From positions 186,001 through 250,000 of the forward strand of contig NZ_JAIMCG010000007.1 in NCBI RefSeq assembly GCF_019795295.1: a stretch of 64,000 nucleotides of DNA, in the 5' to 3' direction. Origin of the DNA: Cupriavidus sp. AU9028. Lineage in GTDB: Bacteria; Pseudomonadota; Gammaproteobacteria; Burkholderiales; Burkholderiaceae. Shown here piece by piece: positions 17,595 through 26,823 of the stretch (position 1 is the stretch's first letter; each line of letters begins with the position of its first letter). Under the pieces are notes generated by a model. It worked only from the letters and a program-made list of their open reading frames with translations. It made no database searches and had not been told where the DNA came from. Position numbers and translations under genes: made by a program.

Positions 17595-18962
17595 ATGTTT
17601 GAAAAAATCCTGATCGCGAACCGCGGCGAAATCGCCCTTCGCATCCAGCGCGCCTGCCGCGAGCTCGGCATCAAGACCGTCGTGGTCTACTCCGAGGCCG
17701 ACAAGGAGGCCAAATACGTCAAGCTGGCCGACGAAGCCGTCTGCATCGGACCCGCGCCGTCGCCCCTGTCGTACCTGAACATGCCGGCCATCATCTCGGC
17801 GGCCGAGGTTACCGACGCCCAGGCGATCCACCCGGGCTACGGCTTCCTGTCCGAGAATGCCGATTTCGCCGAACGCGTGGAGAAGTCCGGCTTCGTCTTC
17901 ATCGGCCCGACCCCCGAATCGATCCGTCTGATGGGCGACAAGGTGTCGGCCAAGCAGGCGATGATCAAGTCCGGCGTGCCCTGCGTGCCAGGCTCCGAGG
18001 GCGCCCTGCCCGAGGATCCGAAGGAAATCCTGGCCACGGCGCGCCGCGTCGGCTACCCGGTCATCATCAAGGCCGCCGGCGGCGGCGGTGGCCGCGGCAT
18101 GCGCGTGGTCCATACGGAAGCGGCGCTGCTCAACGCGGTCAACATGACCCGCGAGGAAGCCGGCCGCGCATTCGGCAATCCGGAGGTCTACATGGAGAAA
18201 TTCCTGGAGAACCCCCGGCACATCGAGATCCAGGTGCTGGCCGACCAGCATCGCCAGGCGATCTGGCTGGGCGAGCGCGACTGCTCGATGCAGCGCCGCC
18301 ACCAGAAGGTCATCGAGGAAGCGCCGGCACCGCATATTCCGCGCCGCCTGATCGACCGCATCGGCGACCGCTGCGCGGAGGCCTGCAAGAAGATCGGCTA
18401 CCGGGGTGCAGGCACCTTCGAATTCCTGTACGAGAACAACGAGTTCTACTTCATCGAGATGAACACCCGGGTCCAGGTCGAGCACCCGGTCACCGAGATG
18501 ATCACCGGCATCGATATCGTGCAGGAGCAGATCCGCATCGCCTGCGGCGAGAAGCTGCGCTATCGGCAGAAGGACGTGCAGCTGCGCGGCCATTCGATCG
18601 AATGCCGCATCAACGCCGAGGACCCGTTCAAGTTCACGCCGTCGCCGGGCCGCATCACCGCCTGGCACGCGCCGGGCGGTCCGGGCGTGCGCGTCGACTC
18701 GCACGCGTATGATGGCTATTTCGTGCCGCCCAACTACGACTCGATGATCGGCAAGGTCATCACTTATGGTGCCACCCGCGAGCAGGCCATTGCCCGCATG
18801 CGGATCGCGCTGTCGGAGATGGTGGTGGACGGTATCCTGACCAACGTGCCGCTGCACCGCGAACTGATGCTTGACGCCAAGTTCGTCGAGGGCGGCACCA
18901 GCATCCACTACCTCGAACATCGCCTGGCCCAGAAGGGCGTGGCGAAGGGCGAGAAGGTCTGA
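17595..18962 (+). CDS. accC: Biotin carboxylase subunit of acetyl-CoA carboxylase
   Basis: ATP-dependent carboxylation of the biotin on AccB. The 455-residue protein starts [20 protein letters not shown]. It carries [16 protein letters not shown], the ATP-grasp glycine loop [17 protein letters not shown] and the catalytic region [20 protein letters not shown] followed by [14 protein letters not shown]-terminal [15 protein letters not shown] block follows. Length and motifs are canonical. ATG 17595 is the start; the 21 codons upstream in the same frame are not family-like. The 250-bp accB-accC gap shows no other gene. Confidence 0.98.
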   Translation: MFEKILIANRGEIALRIQRACRELGIKTVVVYSEADKEAKYVKLADEAVCIGPAPSPLSYLNMPAIISAAEVTDAQAIHPGYGFLSENADFAERVEKSGFVFIGPTPESIRLMGDKVSAKQAMIKSGVPCVPGSEGALPEDPKEILATARRVGYPVIIKAAGGGGGRGMRVVHTEAALLNAVNMTREEAGRAFGNPEVYMEKFLENPRHIEIQVLADQHRQAIWLGERDCSMQRRHQKVIEEAPAPHIPRRLIDRIGDRCAEACKKIGYRGAGTFEFLYENNEFYFIEMNTRVQVEHPVTEMITGIDIVQEQIRIACGEKLRYRQKDVQLRGHSIECRINAEDPFKFTPSPGRITAWHAPGGPGVRVDSHAYDGYFVPPNYDSMIGKVITYGATREQAIARMRIALSEMVVDGILTNVPLHRELMLDAKFVEGGTSIHYLEHRLAQKGVAKGEKV

Positions 18963-18997
18963 CCCCGGGGCAACCCGGTCACTACAGGGACGAGCGC

Positions 18998-19906
18998 GTG
19001 GCATTTCAGGAGTGTGTGATCGAGATTGCGCAGGAGCGGGCGGAAGCCTGGTCCGACGCGCTGTTCGAACTGGGCGCGCTGTCCGTGTCGGTGGAGGACG
19101 CGGACGCCGACACGCCGGACGAGCAGCCGCTGTTCGGCGAGCCGGGCATGGAGCCGCAGCGCCATGCCTGGCAACGGTCACGCCTGGTCGCGCTGTTCGA
19201 CGCCGACATCGAGCCGGCGCTGGCGCTGGCCGCCGCGGCCAATGCGCTTGGCGAAGCCGTTCCCGCCCACACGCTGCGCGAGGTGCAGGACCAGGACTGG
19301 GTCCGGCTGACGCAGTCGCAGTTCGACCCGATCCAGGTCGGCGAGCGCATCTGGGTGGTGCCCTCCTGGCATGCGGCGCCGGAACCGGATGCGGTCGTAC
19401 TGGAGCTCGACCCGGGCCTGGCCTTCGGTACCGGCAGCCATCCGACCACCCGGCTTTGCATGCAATGGCTGGAGCAGAACCTGCGCGCGGGCGAGACCGT
19501 GCTCGACTACGGCTGCGGCTCCGGCATCCTCGCCATCGTCGCGCGCAAGCTCGGTGCGGGCGACACGCTGGGTATCGACATCGATCCGAACGCGGTGGAA
19601 GCGTCGCGCTTCAACGCCGAGCGCAACCGCGTCAGCGCCACCTTTGCCCTGCCCGATAGCCAGGCCAATGCCGCCGACGCCGTCTACGACGTGGTGGTGG
19701 CCAATATCCTCTCCAATCCGCTCAAGCTGATGGCGGCGATGCTCAGCGCCCGCGTGCGTCCGGGCGGCCGCCTGGTGCTGTCCGGCGTGCTCGAGCGCCA
19801 GGCCGAGGAGGTGGCGGCTGCCTATGCGCCCTGGCTGGCCATGTCGGTGTGGCGCAGCGAAGAAGGCTGGGTCTGCCTGCACGGCCAGCGCGGCGCGGCC
19901 CGCTGA
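18998..19906 (+). CDS. prmA: Ribosomal protein L11 methyltransferase
   Basis: Trimethylates several residues of ribosomal protein L11. The 302-residue protein begins with a GTG-initiated [18 protein letters not shown], has the N-terminal substrate-recognition domain and then the SAM-binding domain. Motifs are [39 protein letters not shown] and [18 protein letters not shown]. It follows accC by about 35 bp, an arrangement shared with many betaproteobacteria, and precedes the DUF3426 gene. Confidence 0.96.
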   Translation: MAFQECVIEIAQERAEAWSDALFELGALSVSVEDADADTPDEQPLFGEPGMEPQRHAWQRSRLVALFDADIEPALALAAAANALGEAVPAHTLREVQDQDWVRLTQSQFDPIQVGERIWVVPSWHAAPEPDAVVLELDPGLAFGTGSHPTTRLCMQWLEQNLRAGETVLDYGCGSGILAIVARKLGAGDTLGIDIDPNAVEASRFNAERNRVSATFALPDSQANAADAVYDVVVANILSNPLKLMAAMLSARVRPGGRLVLSGVLERQAEEVAAAYAPWLAMSVWRSEEGWVCLHGQRGAAR

Positions 19907-19952
19907 GCCGGCCGGTGCGCCGCTCGGGCGATTCCCTGGAGACCGGTTTCCC

Positions 19953-20864
19953 GTGGCCAAAGCCGAACTGCTGACCCGTTGCCCCACCTGCCAGGCCGAG
20001 CTGGTTGTCTCGCCCGGGCAGCTCGCCGTGCGCAACGGCGAAGTGGAGTGCGGCCAGTGCGACACCATCTTTGACGCGCGCCAGCATCTGATCCGCGAGG
20101 ACGGCACGGACACCGTCCCCGGCGACGCCAGCGAGCCGATTCCTCCCCCTCCCAGACAGGAAACCCCTCCGCGCGACGTCAGCGCAGGCGGCTTCCTGCG
20201 TGCACCCGCCGAGGAAACGGTCGACCTTGCGCCGACCGACGTCGCCCGCGAGCAGGCCATGCTGGGCCGTGCCGCGCCGGCCGAGCCGGCCGGGGGCCCC
20301 ACCGCCACGGCGTCGGCCGGCAGCGACGATCTGCTGACCCGGCATCGGCGCCGCGAACCGCGTGGAGGCGCGGTCGCGCTTCGCGCCATCGTCGCCACGC
20401 TCGTCATGCTGGCGCTGCTGCTGGCGCTGGCTGGCGCCGCGCTGCTTGCCAGGACCACGCTGGCCGCACGGCAGCCGGTGCTGCGTCCGCTGCTCGAATC
20501 GCTGTGCGCGCCGCTCGGCTGCGACGTTCCCGCGACGCGCGAGCTGGGCGCGCTGCGCATCGCGGCATCCGAACTGGAACAGGGCGAGGGTCCTGGCCAG
20601 TACCAGCTGTCCGTGACATTGCAAAACTACAGCGGCGCGCTGGTGGCCTGGCCCCGGATCGAACTGGTGCTGACCGATCTGCGCGATGCGCCCTTGCAGC
20701 GGCATCAGTTCGGGCCCGAGCAGTACCTGCAGGGCGCGCTCGCCGCCGACAAGCGTGGCCTGCCGGGGCACGCGGAACGAAGCGTTCAGGTACGATTCGG
20801 AACGAAAGGCGGTGCAGGAAGCGCCCCGGCCCTCGGCTACCGCGTGTCGATCCACTATCCCTGA
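19953..20864 (+). CDS. Zinc-ribbon, single-pass membrane protein with DUF3426 domain
   Basis: Function unknown. The 303-residue protein starts at GTG 19953 with a GGAG ten bases upstream. It carries an MJ0042-type zinc ribbon (CPTC at about 10-13 and CGQC at about 35-38), a long Pro/Ala-rich acidic spacer, one transmembrane helix (IVATLVMLALLLALAGAALL) and a periplasmic DUF3426-like domain with two Cys in LLESLCAPLGCDVPATREL. It forms a run with prmA. Confidence 0.85.
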   Translation: MAKAELLTRCPTCQAELVVSPGQLAVRNGEVECGQCDTIFDARQHLIREDGTDTVPGDASEPIPPPPRQETPPRDVSAGGFLRAPAEETVDLAPTDVAREQAMLGRAAPAEPAGGPTATASAGSDDLLTRHRRREPRGGAVALRAIVATLVMLALLLALAGAALLARTTLAARQPVLRPLLESLCAPLGCDVPATRELGALRIAASELEQGEGPGQYQLSVTLQNYSGALVAWPRIELVLTDLRDAPLQRHQFGPEQYLQGALAADKRGLPGHAERSVQVRFGTKGGAGSAPALGYRVSIHYP

Positions 20865-20991
20865 TCGCGCCGGCCGGGGGGCTTGCGCCAGGCGCCTGCC
20901 CATGGCGTGGCGGTGCGTCCTTCCCCTTCGTCCCGTTTTTTCGGCCTAGTTTTTCGTCCCGTTTTTTCGTCCCATCGAACCAGGAGCGACA

Positions 20992-21492
20992 ATGAGCAAT
21001 GTAACCCTTGGCGGCAACCCGATCGAAGTCGGCGGCCGCTTTCCGCAGCCCGGCGATCAGGCTCCCGCCTTCTCGCTGGTCGGCAAGGACCTGAAGGATG
21101 TGTCGCTGGCCGCGTTCGCCGGCAAGCGCAAGGTGCTCAACATCGTGCCAAGCCTGGACACCCCGGTGTGCCAGGCCTCCGCACGGCGCTTCAACCAGGC
21201 CGCCAGCGCGCTGCCCGATACGGTCGTGCTGGTGATCTCGGCGGACCTGCCCTTCGCCATGGGCCGCTTCTGCACGGCCGAAGGGCTGGACAACGTGGTG
21301 CCGCTGTCAACCATGCGCGGCGCCGCCTTCAAACAGGACTACGGCGTCGATATCCGCACCGGTCCGCTGGCCGGGCTGACCGCGCGCGCGGTGGTGGTGC
21401 TGGACCAGGACGACAAGGTGCTGTACAGCGAGCTGGTACCGGAAATCAAGACCGAGCCGGCCTACGACGCGGCGCTGGCCACGCTGCGCTGA
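20992..21492 (+). CDS. tpx: Thiol peroxidase (atypical 2-Cys peroxiredoxin)
   Basis: Reduces lipid and hydrogen peroxides using thioredoxin. The 166-residue protein shows [20 protein letters not shown], with the peroxidatic Cys in the PxxxT/C context, and [20 protein letters not shown] with the resolving Cys. These and the length match Tpx. A GGAGCG ribosome site precedes ATG 20992. Just upstream is a short T/C-rich stretch with repeated TTTTTTCGTCCC-like segments (about 20936-20975). Confidence 0.95.
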   Translation: MSNVTLGGNPIEVGGRFPQPGDQAPAFSLVGKDLKDVSLAAFAGKRKVLNIVPSLDTPVCQASARRFNQAASALPDTVVLVISADLPFAMGRFCTAEGLDNVVPLSTMRGAAFKQDYGVDIRTGPLAGLTARAVVVLDQDDKVLYSELVPEIKTEPAYDAALATLR

Positions 21493-21603
21493 CCGCCCTG
21501 CCGGGCAACGATGGCGGGCAGCAGGCGACGACGTCGCGCCTGCCTGCCCTGCCTTGCGCTGGCCTGTCGCGGTTCCTTCTACCTACGCCATTCCACATCT
21601 TCC

Positions 21604-22551
21604 ATGTCCAGCCTGATCTGCGGCTCCGTCGCCTACGACACCATCATGACCTTCGAGGGCCGCTTCCGCGACCACATCCTGCCTGACCAGATCCACATGC
21701 TGAATGTGTCGTTCCTGGTGCCCGGGATGCGGCGCGAATTCGGCGGCTGCGCCGGCAACATCGCCTACAGCCTGAAGCTGCTGGGCGGCGAGCCGGTGGT
21801 GATGGCGACCGTCGGCGAGGATGCGGGACCGTACCTGGACTATCTGCGCGGCCTGGGCATCTCCACCGAGCACATCCGCACCATGCCGGGCACCTTCACG
21901 GCGCAGGCCATGATCACCACCGATCTGGAGAACAACCAGATCACCGCCTTCCATCCGGGTGCGATGAACCAGTCGCAGTCGTCCAACGTCCACGACGCCG
22001 TGCGCGGTGCCGAGCGCCCCAGGGTCGGCATCGTCGCGCCCGATAGCCGGGAAGGCATGCTGCACCATGCCCGTCAGTTTGCCGAGGCGGACATCCCCTT
22101 CATCTTCGACCTGGGACAGGCCATGCCGCTGTTCGACGGCGAGGCGCTGCGCGACTTTGTCGAACTCGCCAGCTACGTGACGGTCAACGACTACGAGGCC
22201 CAGGTACTGGAGGCTCGCACCGGCTGGAGCCGCGAGCAGGTCGCCGGGCGCGTGCGCGCCTACATCGTGACCCATGGCGAGAAGGGCGCGACCATTCTGG
22301 CCGATGGCCGGCAGTACAATATTCCCGCCGTCCAGGCCGAGCAGGTGGTCGATCCGACCGGTTGCGGCGACGCCTTCCGTGGCGGCCTGCTGTACGGTCT
22401 CGAGGAAGGCTACGACTGGGAGACCACCGGGCGGCTCGCCAGCCTGATGGGGGCCCTGAAGATCGCACAGCAGGGGCCTCAGAACTACAAGCTGTCGCGG
22501 CAGCAGATCGAGGAACGCTTCGAGTCCGCGTTCGGCTTCCGTTTCGCGTAA
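21604..22551 (+). CDS. PfkB-family carbohydrate/nucleoside kinase
   Basis: An ATP-dependent kinase of the ribokinase fold; relatives in Ralstonia and Cupriavidus are often labelled adenosine kinase, but the substrate is not determinable here. The 315 residues include the substrate-binding glycine pair REFGGCAGNIAYSLKLLGG near 39-57, IVTHGEKGATILADG and the PfkB signature VVDPTGCGDAFRGGLLYGL with the catalytic Asp. ATG 21604 gives MSSLICGSVAYDTI, the usual N-terminus. It lies between tpx and the glycine-zipper lipoprotein. Confidence 0.9.
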   Translation: MSSLICGSVAYDTIMTFEGRFRDHILPDQIHMLNVSFLVPGMRREFGGCAGNIAYSLKLLGGEPVVMATVGEDAGPYLDYLRGLGISTEHIRTMPGTFTAQAMITTDLENNQITAFHPGAMNQSQSSNVHDAVRGAERPRVGIVAPDSREGMLHHARQFAEADIPFIFDLGQAMPLFDGEALRDFVELASYVTVNDYEAQVLEARTGWSREQVAGRVRAYIVTHGEKGATILADGRQYNIPAVQAEQVVDPTGCGDAFRGGLLYGLEEGYDWETTGRLASLMGALKIAQQGPQNYKLSRQQIEERFESAFGFRFA

Positions 22552-22570
22552 ACCCTTGCGGGGAAATACC

Positions 22571-23038
22571 ATGCAAACCCTGATCCGACCCTGTGGCCTC
22601 GCCCTTGTCGCGGCCGCCACCCTGGTGGCCGGTTGTGCCACGCAATCCAGCTCCGCCAGCATCTACACGCCATCCCAGGCGCAGCGCGAACAGACGCTGC
22701 GCTACGGCGTCGTCGAGAGCGTGCGCGAGATCATGATCCAGGGCCAGCCCACCGGGGCGGGCACCATTGCCGGCGGCGCCATCGGCGGCATCGCGGCGGG
22801 CAGCTCCATCGGCAGCGGCAGCGGCTCGGTCGCTGCCGGCATCCTCGGTGCCGTGCTCGGTGGTATCGCAGGCAGCGCGGTCGAGAACCGCATCGATCAA
22901 CGCCGCGGTCTGGAGATCACCGTACGCCTGGACAACGGCGAGATGCGCGCCATCACGCAGGACGCCGACGAGCTGTTCCGGCCCGGCGAGCGGGTCCGCC
23001 TGCTGACCTCCGGGGGCGTTACGCGCGTGACGCATTGA
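22571..23038 (+). CDS. Glycine-zipper outer-membrane lipoprotein (SlyB/Pcp-like)
   Basis: A small lipoprotein likely inserted in the outer membrane. The 155 residues begin with a signal peptide ending in the lipobox LVAGC (Cys at about residue 23). [21 protein letters not shown] segment follows, and then a Gly-rich double helix resembling the glycine-zipper 2TM domain ([20 protein letters not shown] and [20 protein letters not shown]). The C-terminal part is a small beta region. A GGGGAAA motif precedes ATG 22571. An intrinsic terminator follows. Confidence 0.9.
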   Translation: MQTLIRPCGLALVAAATLVAGCATQSSSASIYTPSQAQREQTLRYGVVESVREIMIQGQPTGAGTIAGGAIGGIAAGSSIGSGSGSVAAGILGAVLGGIAGSAVENRIDQRRGLEITVRLDNGEMRAITQDADELFRPGERVRLLTSGGVTRVTH

Positions 23039-23063
23039 CACGCGCGGGACCGGGTCAGGAAAG

Positions 23064-23087
23064 CCGCCCTTCGGGGCGGTTTTTTTT
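23064..23087 (+). terminator. Rho-independent terminator after the glycine-zipper lipoprotein
   Basis: Stem CCGCCC/GGGCGG with a TTCG tetraloop is followed by eight T residues, 25 bp after the lipoprotein stop. This is a textbook intrinsic terminator. Confidence 0.92.
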
Positions 23088-23121
23088 GCGCCGCAACGGG
23101 CCGCCCTGGCCGGCGCAAATG

Positions 23122-23154
23122 AAAAACCCGCCGGGGCAGGCGCCGCCGGCGGGT
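23122..23154 (-). terminator. Rho-independent terminator of the histone-like gene
   Basis: On the minus strand ACCCGCCGG-type arms (9 bp perfect, 23126-23134 with 23146-23154) are followed by a T5 tract. It lies 130 bp past the histone-like stop and back to back with the plus-strand terminator. Confidence 0.8.
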
Positions 23155-23283
23155 CTGGCAAGCCGCCAGGCTTGCCGACCGGATACGGCGTATCCGGTCA
23201 TCGTGGCACGCAAGGCGTGCCTGCTGGTCCCCGCAAGGGGGAACGCGGATGCGGCATCGGCGCGGACACGCCGACTCGACCGC

Positions 23284-24030
23284 TTACGGGCGGCTGCCCG
23301 TCGGGAACGGCCATGCCGCCGCCGGGCTCAGCGTGGTCTTCGCTGCGGGCGTCGGCGCCGGTGCAGCGGCGGCAGGAGCCGGCGCTGCCGAGGCAGCCTG
23401 CTTGCTGGCGGCAGCCGACTTGCGCGGTGCCGACTTGCGAGCCGGTGCCGCAGCCTGCGTATCGGCAGCAGCAGCCTTCTTCGCCGGAGCGGCGGCCTTC
23501 TTGCTCGCGGTCTTCACGGAAGCGCCGTTGCCGGACGCGTTGCCCGCGGCCTTTGCGGAAGTCTTGCCCGCGGTCCTGCTTGCAGCCTTGCTCGCGGTCT
23601 TGCCTGCGGTCTTGCTTGCGGTCTTGCCAGCAGTCTTGCCGGCAGTCCTGGTCGCAGCCTTCTTCGCCGGTGCGGCCTTCTTCGCCGCCACCTTGGTGGA
23701 CGCGGTCTTCTTCGCTGTAGCGGTCTTGGCCGGCGCCTTCTTCGCGGCGACCTTCTTGGCCGCGGTCTTGGTCGCTGCCTTCTTCGCCGGCGCAGCCTTC
23801 TTCGCCGCTACCTTGGTGGACGCGCTCTTCTTCGCCGCAGCGGTCTTGGCCGGCGCCTTCTTGGCCGCTACCTTGCTGGTCGCGGTCTTCTTGGCGGCCG
23901 TCTTGCCAGCCGGTGCAGCGGCCTTCTTCGCCGCTACCTTCTTCGCCGGTGCTTCCTTCTTAGCGGCGGCTGCCTTCTTGGCCGGAGCGGCCTTCTTGGC
24001 CGCGGGTTTCTTCTTCGCAGTCGTTGCCAT
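23284..24030 (-). CDS. Histone H1-like Lys/Ala-rich DNA-binding protein
   Basis: A probable nucleoid-associated protein resembling eukaryotic H1 C-terminal tails and bacterial AlgP-type proteins. The 248 residues are almost wholly Lys, Ala, Pro and Thr ([20 protein letters not shown] onward). Two near-identical 40-residue units lie at about 53-92 and 93-132, followed by TAGK/TASK tetrapeptides to about 165. The C-terminus departs from this pattern: [15 protein letters not shown], a conserved-looking hydrophobic tail. ATG 24030 has AGGAG six bases upstream, which decides it over an upstream start at 24045. DNA condensation is inferred. Confidence 0.88.
   Translation of the reverse strand: MATTAKKKPAAKKAAPAKKAAAAKKEAPAKKVAAKKAAAPAGKTAAKKTATSKVAAKKAPAKTAAAKKSASTKVAAKKAAPAKKAATKTAAKKVAAKKAPAKTATAKKTASTKVAAKKAAPAKKAATRTAGKTAGKTASKTAGKTASKAASRTAGKTSAKAAGNASGNGASVKTASKKAAAPAKKAAAADTQAAAPARKSAPRKSAAASKQAASAAPAPAAAAPAPTPAAKTTLSPAAAWPFPTGSRP
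23635..23874 (-). repeat. Two 120-bp tandem units inside the histone-like gene
   Basis: Residues 53-92 and 93-132 are a 40-residue duplication beginning [12 protein letters not shown] and differing at only a few positions. A 12-bp (TAGK/TASK) repeat array follows at about 23536-23646. Such arrays are prone to copy-number variation between strains. Confidence 0.75.
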
Positions 24031-24512
24031 GGATAACTCCTTCACTGAAGCGTGAATATCGAATGTCCCAGATTGGCGACCCGACCGACCCGAGGCAGAC
24101 AGCTGTCACCCCAGTCGAGCGAGCGATTCATCGGCGCACCGCCGTTTCGTTGCCGCACGCTAATGAATTCCTTCGCAGGCGCCACGCCGGACCGGCCGGG
24201 CAGCTTCGTCATGACGAACGGCATGGCGGGCTGCCGGCCCGCCGCTTGCCGCGGCCTGCGGTATTCGATCCGCTCGCGCGTCGTTGACCGACGGCGCGCG
24301 GCGTAAAAAGTAGGAGGTTTCCGACGACAGACCTTCACGCAGTGCAGGCATCGCGGCAATCGCTCTCGTCATCTCATTTGCGATTACCACGAGCATCCGG
24401 CAGACGTCGTTCGATTCGAGGCAGCCCACCCATCCCGTCATTGGGTCGAAGGAGTCAGTACGCTTGATATGAAGCCAGCCCGGTCTGGTCTGCGTCAAAG
24501 TTCTGTCGCTCC

Positions 24513-24677
24513 TTGGCTCTCCGCGACACCATCATCGAAGCCATTGCCGCCACCGCCATTGCCGCTCTCCCCGTCGCGGCGATCATCACGTTTATCGTTT
24601 GCGTTCTGCACGTGAATGGCTTGTTGCGGTCTTGCTTCCATGCAGCGAAGTCGGACTCTTGTCAAGGCGAATCATAA
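24513..24677 (+). CDS. Possible 54-residue single-helix membrane peptide or gene remnant
   Basis: An open frame beginning at TTG encodes LALRDTIIEAIAATAIAALP followed by a hydrophobic stretch (VAAIITFIVCVLHV) and a Cys-containing polar tail, ending with TAA. The hydrophobic run could be a transmembrane segment. There is no clear ribosome site and I recognise no family, so it may be chance or a fragment. Confidence 0.15.
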   Translation: MALRDTIIEAIAATAIAALPVAAIITFIVCVLHVNGLLRSCFHAAKSDSCQGES

Positions 24678-25015
24678 TTCGTTTGGTCGGTGATGTTAAG
24701 AAAAAAGTTCAAAAAAACCGGCCCCTCAAAGCGATGAAATCGATGGCCCTGATGAAGGACCGATTGAAGCGTTGATCGCATCGTGATGAGGGCATGTCGA
24801 AGGCCCTTCATGCCGTCGCGCATCGCGGTCATCGTGATGGTTCTCGTCATCGATCGAGGACACCGACATGCATCGGCGCGGCGATGTATCGCGATGCGTT
24901 TTGCCTTGCCCGATAGCTCTTGCGAAGCGCCCCGCTGCACCGCTCGGAGCCATCGAGCGGGTCCACGCCAAGGGGGCTCGCAACGCTCCATGCATGCGCC
25001 GCACCCATGCCGCCG

Positions 25016-25054
25016 CCGTCCGCAAAGCCGCATACCGCAAGGCTTTGCGGACGG
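25016..25054. repeat. 14-bp perfect inverted repeat with 11-nt loop
   Basis: Arms 25016-25029 (CCGTCCGCAAAGCC) and 25041-25054 (GGCTTTGCGGACGG) are exact complements. There is no T-tract, so it is not an obvious terminator. A smaller perfect 7-bp hairpin lies at 24940-24960. Both sit in the gene-poor interval. Confidence 0.75.
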
Positions 25055-25513
25055 TCGATGCGAAGCGCATGCGCTTGCGCGAGGGCGTCCGCGATGCAAC
25101 GCGAGGCGGGTCGGCGGCAAGCGTCCGCGGGCATCGACGGCCGTGTGCGAGGGGTGCGATGTCGCCCGCTATCCGACGTGCGCACGGCCACCTTCGCATC
25201 GCGCGCGACGCCCTGCATCGCCGCTCGCTGCCCCGGTGCTCGCGCTGGCGGCGATGGATGCAACGCCGCGGGCATCGTCATTGCGCGAGGTTGCTGGCCT
25301 GCCGTCATGACGGCGTCAGTGATGCATCCACGCAACGCTCGCTGCCGTGCAAGGCATCGTCACAGTGGCGCGGGCGACCGGATCGCATGCGCGCACCGCA
25401 TGCGGACATGCGCAGATTTCGTTACCGCCTGCGGCGGCGCTGCTCCTACCATCGGTGATCGGCCGGCCCCCGGATCGGGATGCATGGCCTGGAACAACGA
25501 AAGGAGGAAACCC

Positions 25514-26818
25514 ATGCAGACCAGTGCCGCCTACGCGGACGCACCGCCCATCATCCAGCCTGGCCAGCGAAGGCGGGCCATCATCGCCACCGTGATCGGC
25601 AATGGTCTCGAGTGGTTCGACTTCACTGTCTACAGCTTCTTCGCCGTCATCATCGCCAGGCTGTTCTTCCCCACCGGCGACGACCTGTCGTCGCTGCTGC
25701 TGGCGGTCGCCACCTTCGGCGTCGGCTTCTTCATGCGGCCGGTCGGCGGCATCGTGCTCGGCATCTATGCCGACCGCGTGGGCCGCAAGGCAGCGCTGTC
25801 GCTGACCATCCTGCTGATGGCCGTCGGCACCACCATCATCGGCATCGCGCCGACGTACGAGCAGATCGGCATCTTCGCGCCACTGCTGATCGTGATCGCC
25901 CGCCTGATGCAGGGCTTCTCCGCCGGTGGCGAGATGGGTGGGGCGACCGCCTTCCTCACCGAGTACGCACCCGAGCGCGAGCGCGCCTATTACTCCAGCT
26001 GGATCCAGGCCAGCATCGGCGTCGCCGTGCTGCTTGGCGCGGCGGTCGGCACCTTCGTCACCAGCGCGCTGTCGACCGAGGCACTGAACAGCTGGGGCTG
26101 GCGCCTGCCCTTCCTGCTCGGCATCATCATCGGTCCAGTCGGCTACTACATCCGCCACCACCTGGACGAGACCCCGACCTTCCGCGCCGAAACCACCGAG
26201 CGTTCCGAGCAGCCGCTGCGCGAAGTCCTGCGCTCGTACCCGCGAGAGACCCTGGCCAGCTTCTCGATGGTGATCCTGTGGACGGTCTGCACCTACGTGC
26301 TGCTGTTCTATATGCCGACCTACTCGATCAAAGTGCTCAACGTGCCGCAGTCGACCGGCTTCATCGCGGGCATGGTCGGCGGGCTGGCGATCATGGTGTT
26401 CTCGCCCATCGTCGGCCGGCTTGCCGACCGTATCGGTCGCCGGGTCCTGCTATCGGGTGCCGCGGTGCTGATCCTGGTGCTCGCCTGGCCGATGTTCGCG
26501 CTGATCAACCAGGCGCCAGGGCTGACCACGCTCGTGCTCTTCCAGCTCGTGTTCGGCGTGCTGATCGCCACCTACACCGGCCCGATCCTGGCGGCCTTCT
26601 CGGAACTGTTCCCCGCCAAGGTGCTCTCCACCGGCCTGTCGGTCGCCTACAACTTCGCGGTGACCATCTTCGGCGGCTTCGCGTCCTTCATCATCACCTG
26701 GCTGATCGCCACCACCGGCAGCACCATGGCACCCGCCATCTACGTGATGATCGCCGCCGCCATCAGCCTCGTCGGCACCCGCTTCGTGCGCGAGCCCGCC
26801 TACCTGCAACGCCATTGA
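25514..26818 (+). CDS. MFS transporter, metabolite:H+ symporter type
   Basis: A proton-coupled importer of small organic acids or related metabolites; the substrate is unknown. The 434-residue protein has about 12 transmembrane helices and MHS-family features: VIGNGLEWFDFTVYSFFAVI in helix 1, FFMRPVGGIVLGIYADRVGR with the loop 2-3 signature, and LMQGFSAGGEMGGATAFLTE in helix 4. The start ATG 25514 is fixed by AAGGAGG just upstream; the frame is open almost 600 nt further but lacks similarity. The amidohydrolase starts 5 bp downstream, so the two probably act on one compound. Confidence 0.9.
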   Translation: MQTSAAYADAPPIIQPGQRRRAIIATVIGNGLEWFDFTVYSFFAVIIARLFFPTGDDLSSLLLAVATFGVGFFMRPVGGIVLGIYADRVGRKAALSLTILLMAVGTTIIGIAPTYEQIGIFAPLLIVIARLMQGFSAGGEMGGATAFLTEYAPERERAYYSSWIQASIGVAVLLGAAVGTFVTSALSTEALNSWGWRLPFLLGIIIGPVGYYIRHHLDETPTFRAETTERSEQPLREVLRSYPRETLASFSMVILWTVCTYVLLFYMPTYSIKVLNVPQSTGFIAGMVGGLAIMVFSPIVGRLADRIGRRVLLSGAAVLILVLAWPMFALINQAPGLTTLVLFQLVFGVLIATYTGPILAAFSELFPAKVLSTGLSVAYNFAVTIFGGFASFIITWLIATTGSTMAPAIYVMIAAAISLVGTRFVREPAYLQRH

Positions 26819-26823
26819 ATCCC

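Larger units (their letters stand above)
24031..25513. other. Gene-poor interval of about 1.5 kb between histone-like gene and MFS gene
   Basis: I find no recognisable gene on either strand. Open frames of 100-200 codons exist on both strands at once, but they lack family-like sequence and ribosome sites. The left part (24040-24730) has lower GC with A/T runs near 24690-24715. The right part (about 24770-25430) is unusually dense in GCATCG/CGATGC-type words and contains a 14-bp perfect inverted repeat. It could be regulatory, non-coding RNA, a decayed insertion, or poorly conserved genes. Confidence 0.6.

Noticed and set aside
23536-23874. CRISPR-like repeats in the histone-like gene
   Set aside because: The repeats are contiguous coding repeats (40-residue and 4-residue units) without spacers of uniform length.
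24868-25458. A 196-codon Arg-rich open frame in the gene-poor interval
   Set aside because: It lacks a ribosome site, is overlapped by equally long frames on both strands and matches nothing; GC-rich DNA gives such frames by chance.
25480-26820. An open frame running through the MFS gene into the amidohydrolase, suggesting a fusion
   Set aside because: The upstream part is an off-frame translation of the MFS gene. The amidohydrolase has its own ATG at 26824 right after the MFS stop.
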